A DNA stretch of 10,475 bases from assembly GCA_020024235.1 (NCBI GenBank), contig JAHHUA010000054.1:1-10475 (forward strand), given 5' to 3'. The DNA is from Oscillospiraceae bacterium (GTDB taxonomy: Bacteria; Bacillota; Clostridia; Oscillospirales; Ruminococcaceae). The translations under genes and the position numbers were made by a program. Below, one piece after another: positions 6,610 to 10,475 of the stretch (position 1 is the stretch's first letter; the number at the start of each line of letters is the position of its first letter). The notes under the pieces are model-generated. The model made no database searches, was not told where the DNA came from, and saw only the letters and a program-made list of their open reading frames with translations.

Positions 6610-7947
6610 ATGAGTACAAAATCTATTAGAATGACAGAAGGAAATATAAAGTCTATAATGATTAAATTTGCTTTCCCTATATTTTTAGGAAATATTTTTC
6701 AACAGTTTTACAACATTGTAGATGCCATTGTAGTGGGAAATATCGTGGGACAGGAAGCATTGGCGGCAGTCAGTTCCACAGGTTCTTTGGTATTTTTGCT
6801 GGTAGGATTTTTCGGTGGTTTATTTTCAGGTGCAAGTGTTATAATTTCAAGATATTTCGGTGCTAAAAATACTGACATGATTAAAAGATCCATTGGTACA
6901 ACAGTATTTTTCGGATTGGTTTCCGGAATTATTCTGACTGTTGTAGGAACTGTGTTTTCACCTGCCATATTAAATCTTATGGATACTCCCCCAGATGTTT
7001 TCGCTGAGGCTCAGGACTATATCAGTACATATTTTTCCGGTATTGTATTTGTAGTTCTTTACAATACTGCCTGTGGTATATTTCAGGCGGTAGGAGACAG
7101 CAAACGCCCTCTTTACTACCTTTTGGTATCTTCTGCAACAAATGTGGTTTTGGATATTGTATTTGTAGCGGGCATGAATATGGGTGTAAAAGGTGCTGCT
7201 ATTGCCACAGTAATATCACAGGCTGTCAGTTCCATACTGGCATTTTACCGTTTAAACCGCATAAAAGATGTTTACCATGTGGGATTAAAAACCATATGTG
7301 TAGACAAAAGTATTTTAAAAGACATTATAAATATAGGTCTTCCATCAGGAATACAAAATTCAGTTATTGCTTTGGCAAATGTTGTAGTTCAGTCCAGCAT
7401 TAACTCATTTGGTTCTGTTGCTATGGCGGGAAACGGAGCTTATTCTAAAATAGAAGGCTTTGCATTTATTCCTATTAACGCTTTTACCGCTTCCATAACT
7501 ACATTTGTAAGTCAAAACCTTGGTGCTCATCAAGCTGAAAGAGCTAAACAGGGAGCAAAATTCGGCATAATTTTTTCATGTGTCTTAGCTGAAATTATCG
7601 GAGTTGTCTTTATATTATTTGCTCCTCAATTAATAAGCATCTTCGGCAAAGAAGCTGAGGTTATTGCAGTAGGTGCCTCTAGAGCTTATGTATGTTCCTG
7701 GTTTTTCTTTCTGCTTTCTTTTTCCCACTGTATTGCCAGTGTACTTCGCGGTGCTGGTATGTCCAAAATTCCAATGTTTATTATGCTTTCCATTTGGTGT
7801 GTGCTTAGAGTAGCTTATATCAATGTAGTAACTCACTTCTTCCACCAAATCGAACTTGTATTTTGGGCTTACCCTCTCACCTGGTTTATCAGCTCATTTT
7901 TATTTTTATACTATTATCGTAAATCCAAATGGTATGAAATTAATTAA
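6610..7947 (+). CDS. MATE family multidrug/metabolite efflux transporter
   Basis: A 445-residue membrane protein of usual MATE length with twelve predicted helices in two similar halves. MATE proteins export cationic drugs or metabolites using a sodium or proton gradient. Seen here: the N-terminal ILGN-like IFLGNIFQQFYNIVDAIVVG, which is typical of the MepA/DinF-like branch, then GALFSGASVIISRYFGA-type sequence at about 75-90, GIFQAVGDSKRPL in the loop at about 157-170, NVVLDIVFV, and in the second half GLPSGIQNSVIALANVVVQ, AFTASITTFVSQNLGAHQ and GAGMSKIPM. The ATG follows an AGGAGTG site. It is transcribed alone, divergent from the DUF969 operon, and ends at a strong terminator. The substrate cannot be predicted. 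Confidence 0.93.
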   Translation: MSTKSIRMTEGNIKSIMIKFAFPIFLGNIFQQFYNIVDAIVVGNIVGQEALAAVSSTGSLVFLLVGFFGGLFSGASVIISRYFGAKNTDMIKRSIGTTVFFGLVSGIILTVVGTVFSPAILNLMDTPPDVFAEAQDYISTYFSGIVFVVLYNTACGIFQAVGDSKRPLYYLLVSSATNVVLDIVFVAGMNMGVKGAAIATVISQAVSSILAFYRLNRIKDVYHVGLKTICVDKSILKDIINIGLPSGIQNSVIALANVVVQSSINSFGSVAMAGNGAYSKIEGFAFIPINAFTASITTFVSQNLGAHQAERAKQGAKFGIIFSCVLAEIIGVVFILFAPQLISIFGKEAEVIAVGASRAYVCSWFFFLLSFSHCIASVLRGAGMSKIPMFIMLSIWCVLRVAYINVVTHFFHQIELVFWAYPLTWFISSFLFLYYYRKSKWYEIN

Positions 7948-7954
7948 TAAATAT

Positions 7955-8000
7955 AAAAAACTCTTGTCTGCTTTACAAAAATGTCAGACAAGAGTTTTTA
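7955..8000 (+). terminator. Terminator of the MATE transporter gene
   Basis: The inverted repeat CTCTTGTCTG (7961-7970) and CAGACAAGAG (7985-7994) encloses a 14-base loop and is flanked by A6 and T5 runs, starting 7 bases after the stop codon. It can act in both directions. Confidence 0.85.
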
Positions 8001-8014
8001 GTTTTACAGATAAC

Positions 8015-8042
8015 AAAAAAGCAGTCATACAGACTGCTTTTT
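8015..8042 (-). terminator. Terminator of the desulfoferrodoxin gene
   Basis: GCAGTC (8021-8026) and GACTGC (8032-8037) form a hairpin with a 5-base loop, flanked by an A run and a T run. It lies 15 bases beyond the desulfoferrodoxin stop codon. Together with the hairpin at 7955-8000 it insulates the two converging genes. Confidence 0.85.
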
Positions 8043-8057
8043 ATAATTTTAATACTA

Positions 8058-8426
8058 TTAGATATCAGTGCTCCACAAACCGTGAAGATTACAATATGCA
8101 TAAGCAGCAACAATTTCTTCTCCGTCTTCAATTTCAAATCTTGCTCTTGCAATATCCTGTTCACGAACATACTTAACAGTAACACCCTTGCTTGTTTCCA
8201 AAGCAATCCAAGCAATATAGTGTTCCTCTGTCATTGGGTGGCTGATTGTGCTGACAGAAACTACAACTTCGTTTTTATTGTATGTAATCATTGGGATGTG
8301 CTTTTCAGTAGATCCTACACTGGATTCAATAGGTTTCATTTTTTCGCCGCAACAAAAAACAGGTACACCTGAGTTATTAGCATATACTATAATATTGCCG
8401 CATGTTTCGCATTTGTAAAATGTCAT
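8058..8426 (-). CDS. dfx: Desulfoferrodoxin (two-iron superoxide reductase)
   Basis: A small cytoplasmic iron protein that reduces superoxide to hydrogen peroxide without releasing oxygen, typical of anaerobes. It has 122 residues in two domains. The N-terminal desulforedoxin-like domain has the four ligands of an Fe(Cys)4 centre: Cys6 and Cys9 in CETC, and Cys25-Cys26 in FCCGEKM. The C-terminal domain has the complete catalytic iron site: His43 in GSTEKHIPMI, His63 and His69 in SHPMTEEHYIAWI, and Cys112 and His115 in YCNLHGLW. The lysine (Lys42) next to the first histidine, important in the family, is present. AAGGAGG lies 8 bases before the ATG, and an extended -10 element is visible further upstream. 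Electrons probably come from rubredoxin, which is not encoded in this window. Confidence 0.96.
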   Translation of the reverse strand: MTFYKCETCGNIIVYANNSGVPVFCCGEKMKPIESSVGSTEKHIPMITYNKNEVVVSVSTISHPMTEEHYIAWIALETSKGVTVKYVREQDIARARFEIEDGEEIVAAYAYCNLHGLWSTDI

Positions 8427-8477
8427 GTTTTGTTCCTCCTTATTAATTGAAAATAAATGTAGATTTATTTTGTCATC

Positions 8478-8506
8478 ATTATACCATCTAATTATGAATA
8501 AAATAT
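8478..8506 (-). promoter_or_regulatory. Probable promoter of the desulfoferrodoxin gene
   Basis: The minus strand has TGGTATAAT, an extended -10 element (8483-8478 plus TGG), with only a weak -35 (ATATTT, 8506-8501) at 17 bases. No clear PerR-box palindrome was found by eye. Confidence 0.55.
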
Positions 8507-8537
8507 TAATATATAAAAAAATATTTTTATTAAAATA

Positions 8538-8566
8538 TTGTTATTCTTTTCTTTTTATGATAAAAT
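8538..8566 (+). promoter_or_regulatory. Probable promoter of the Gfo/Idh/MocA oxidoreductase gene
   Basis: TTGTTA (8538-8543) and TAAAAT (8561-8566) are 17 bases apart, with TGA directly before the -10. The leader to the ATG at 8611 is about 38 bases. Confidence 0.6.
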
Positions 8567-8610
8567 GTATAAAAAATAGTATTAAAAATTATGATGTTAG
8601 GAGATTATCT

Positions 8611-9903
8611 ATGAAAAAACCAATTACTGTAGCTATTGCCGGTTTGGGCAACAGAGGAAAGGATACATATGCCCAATATCAGCATATTGCACCTAATGAT
8701 ATGAAAATTGTGGCAGTTGCAGATATTATTAGAGAAAAAGTGGATATTGCCAAAGAAGAATTTAATATTCCCGAGGAAATGTGCTTTAACTCTGCCGAGG
8801 AAATGCTTCAACAGCCCAAACTTGCTGATGTAATGATTATTGCCACACAGGACAGACAACATGTAGGTCATGCTATTCCGGCTTTGGAAAAAGGTTATCA
8901 TTTGCTTTTGGAAAAACCTATTTCCCCTGATTTGGACGAATGTTTAAAACTTTTGGAAACAGCTCACAAAAATAACAGAATTGTAACTGTTTGCCATGTC
9001 CTTCGCTACACACCTTTCTATTCACAGATTAAAAAAGTTTTGGATGAAGGTACCATTGGTGAAATCATGAGTGTACAGGCACTGGAAAATGTTATGTACT
9101 GGCATCAGGCTCACTCTTTTGTAAGAGGAAACTGGAAAAACGATCAGGAAACCAGTCCTATGATTTTGCAAAAAAGCTGTCATGATATGGACTTATTCTC
9201 CTGGCTTATAAACAAAAAATGTCTCAGAGTTTCTTCCTATGGAAGTCTTCGGCACTTTAACAAAGAAAATGCCCCCGAAGGAGCAGCTCTTAGATGTATG
9301 GATGGCTGCAAAGCTAAGGAAAACTGTCCTTTTGATGCTGAAAAAATCTATGTAACCAACGAAAGAACAGGTATCAGACATGGCAAAACCGACTGGCCAT
9401 GCAATGTTTTGGCTCAGCACCCAACAGAAGAAAAAATATATGAAGCTATCAAAACAGGCCCTTACGGAAAATGTGTTTATGCCTGCAACAACAATGTAGT
9501 TGACCATCAAGTTGTAATAGGAGAATTTGAAGGTGGTGCAACTGTGGATTTCACTATGTGTGCATTTACCAGCACAGGTGGCAGAATGATTAAAATTATG
9601 GGTACAAACGGCGACATTATAGGAAATATGGAAACCAATACAATTCGTGTATGTGAGTTTGGAAAAGAACCTGTTATTTATGATATAAACAAAATGGCAA
9701 AAGACCTTTCCGGTCATGGAGGTGGCGACAACAAAATGCTCCATGATTTCTTTGAACTTTTGGCAGATGAAAATAATCAAAAGAATGTTCTTACATCTAT
9801 TGATGTTTCCGTACAAAGCCATGTTATGGCATTGGCTGCGGAACAATCCAGACTTCATAACGGTCAATCCATTGAACTGGATGAATTTACAGCTATTAAA
9901 TAA
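8611..9903 (+). CDS. Gfo/Idh/MocA family NAD(P)-dependent oxidoreductase with a cysteine-rich segment
   Basis: A 430-residue cytoplasmic dehydrogenase. Family members oxidise or reduce sugars, inositols and related compounds with NAD(P). The Rossmann domain shows the GLGNRG nucleotide loop (11-16), acidic Asp38 after the second strand (favouring NAD), and EKPISP at 101-106 with the family's conserved lysine. The catalytic region is KSCHDMDL (188-195), with the Lys/Asp/His arrangement typical of the family. A segment with Cys229, Cys233 and Cys239, then Cys264, Cys288 and Cys292 (YGKCVYACNNNVVDHQV), is unusual for the superfamily but seems to mark a subgroup. The frame stays open upstream to about 8425. 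The ATG at 8611 is chosen because AGGAG (8599-8603) precedes it and the Rossmann strand begins here. The substrate is unknown. Confidence 0.92.
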   Translation: MKKPITVAIAGLGNRGKDTYAQYQHIAPNDMKIVAVADIIREKVDIAKEEFNIPEEMCFNSAEEMLQQPKLADVMIIATQDRQHVGHAIPALEKGYHLLLEKPISPDLDECLKLLETAHKNNRIVTVCHVLRYTPFYSQIKKVLDEGTIGEIMSVQALENVMYWHQAHSFVRGNWKNDQETSPMILQKSCHDMDLFSWLINKKCLRVSSYGSLRHFNKENAPEGAALRCMDGCKAKENCPFDAEKIYVTNERTGIRHGKTDWPCNVLAQHPTEEKIYEAIKTGPYGKCVYACNNNVVDHQVVIGEFEGGATVDFTMCAFTSTGGRMIKIMGTNGDIIGNMETNTIRVCEFGKEPVIYDINKMAKDLSGHGGGDNKMLHDFFELLADENNQKNVLTSIDVSVQSHVMALAAEQSRLHNGQSIELDEFTAIK

Positions 9904-9915
9904 TAAACACAAAGC

Positions 9916-9950
9916 AGCACTGTCAGACATCTAATTCTGACAGTGCTTTA
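9916..9950 (+). terminator. Terminator hairpin after the oxidoreductase gene
   Basis: The perfect 12-base inverted repeat AGCACTGTCAGA (9916-9927) and TCTGACAGTGCT (9936-9947) encloses an 8-base loop. Only three T follow directly, so termination may be partial and some transcripts could continue into the next gene, whose start is 24 bases further on. Confidence 0.65.
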
Positions 9951-9973
9951 AACAAAATTTTAAGGAATTTGCT

Positions 9974-10475
9974 ATGAAATCTGATTTTGAAAAACTAAAA
10001 ATATACTGGCCAATATTGGCTGAAACAGCAGTTACAGCTGAAAACCTCCTTCACTATGACAATAACTCCTGTGTTGTTAAACTGGGAATTTTCTGCGAAA
10101 TTCTTGTAAAAGAAATTTTAACTTCCGAGAGATTATATCAATACATTGATTTAAGCCACTATGAGCGAATTGAAGTGTTGCAAAGATTAAATCTTCTCCC
10201 CCATAATATTATAAATATTCTGCATAAAATCAGAATGACAAGAAATGCAATACTCCATGAAAACGAAGTTATATCCGATTATGAAGCTGTAAATCTTGTA
10301 AATGACTGTCATGAATTGGCTGATTGGTTTATAAAAACCTATGGTTGCAGCCACCCTGTCAGAGAAACTCACAGTTATGTTTATAGAAACAATTCAATTA
10401 TCACTAAGAAAGATAATAATTCCTGCAATTATAATAATCAAAATTATCAAAAAAAGAAAAAAGATTATGTTATAA
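9974..10475 (+). CDS. DUF4145-like N-terminal domain protein (partial, cut by the right edge)
   Basis: The frame from ATG 9974 stays open to the window end, giving 167 residues; AAGGAA lies 6 bases upstream. It opens with FEKLKIYWPILAETAVTAENLL, then SCVVKLGIFCEILVKEIL, LLPHNIINILHKIRMTRNAILHEN, and HELADWFIKTYG at about 115-126. This helical pattern (W-P-x-L-A, K-L-R-x-F-x-E, IRKxGNxxxH, A-x-x-L-A-x-W-F-x-x-T-Y-G) matches the DUF4145-like domain at the N terminus of many type I restriction HsdR subunits and DEAD/DEAH helicases of unknown role. It is followed by an Asn/Lys-rich stretch that looks like a linker. The rest, including any helicase or nuclease domain, lies outside the window, so the function is open. 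Confidence 0.7.
   Translation, partial: MKSDFEKLKIYWPILAETAVTAENLLHYDNNSCVVKLGIFCEILVKEILTSERLYQYIDLSHYERIEVLQRLNLLPHNIINILHKIRMTRNAILHENEVISDYEAVNLVNDCHELADWFIKTYGCSHPVRETHSYVYRNNSIITKKDNNSCNYNNQNYQKKKKDYVI

Noticed and set aside
7955..8042. Two adjacent inverted repeats as a mobile element or small CRISPR-like array
   Set aside because: They are different hairpins, each with A and T runs, placed right after two converging genes: ordinary terminators.
8425..8610. Upstream extension of the oxidoreductase to a 492-residue protein
   Set aside because: The extra 62 codons are AT-rich, overlap the divergent promoter region and have no family similarity; a good ribosome site and the Rossmann strand support ATG 8611.

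Overview
The window is AT-rich DNA with strong AGGAGG-type ribosome binding sites, compact operons and hairpin-plus-T-run terminators. Together with a two-iron superoxide reductase, a DegV protein and the DUF969/DUF979/pyroglutamyl-peptidase cluster, this points to a low-GC anaerobic Firmicute, most likely of class Clostridia. The species cannot be named from the sequence.

Left region (1-3341, minus strand): an apparent operon runs degV, then a TIGR03960-type B12-binding-domain radical SAM protein, then its usual partner, a TIGR03936/DUF2344 protein cut by the left edge. The radical SAM gene is the main discovery candidate. Its frame is open over about 611 codons except for one in-frame TGA (1567-1569). 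That TGA lies exactly where the third cysteine of the CxxxCxxC iron-sulfur motif belongs, giving CIRGCRF-UGA-QAG. About 22 nt downstream of it on the mRNA is a compact GC-rich hairpin written in codons unusual for this AT-rich gene. The simplest reading is a selenocysteine codon with a bacterial SECIS element, so that a radical SAM cluster ligand would be selenocysteine. A nonsense mutation, a sequencing error, or decoding as cysteine by a suppressor tRNA are the alternatives.

Middle region (3382-6399, minus strand): a TTGAAA/TATTAT promoter drives DUF969, DUF979 and pcp, which end in a terminator. This looks like a module for pyroglutamyl peptides or 5-oxoproline. Just past the terminator lies a decayed C-terminal half of an isoaspartyl dipeptidase (iadA-like) gene with three stop codons and two frameshifts.

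Right region (6544-10475): a MATE-family efflux transporter (plus) is transcribed divergently from the DUF969 operon and converges on a desulfoferrodoxin gene (minus), with two hairpin terminators between them. Divergent from desulfoferrodoxin is a Gfo/Idh/MocA-family oxidoreductase with a cysteine-rich segment, followed by a terminator hairpin. The last gene, cut by the right edge, begins with a DUF4145-like helical domain, as found at the N terminus of some type I restriction HsdR subunits and related helicases. No rRNA, tRNA, CRISPR array or insertion sequence was seen, and no stretch over 300 bases lacks an annotated feature.
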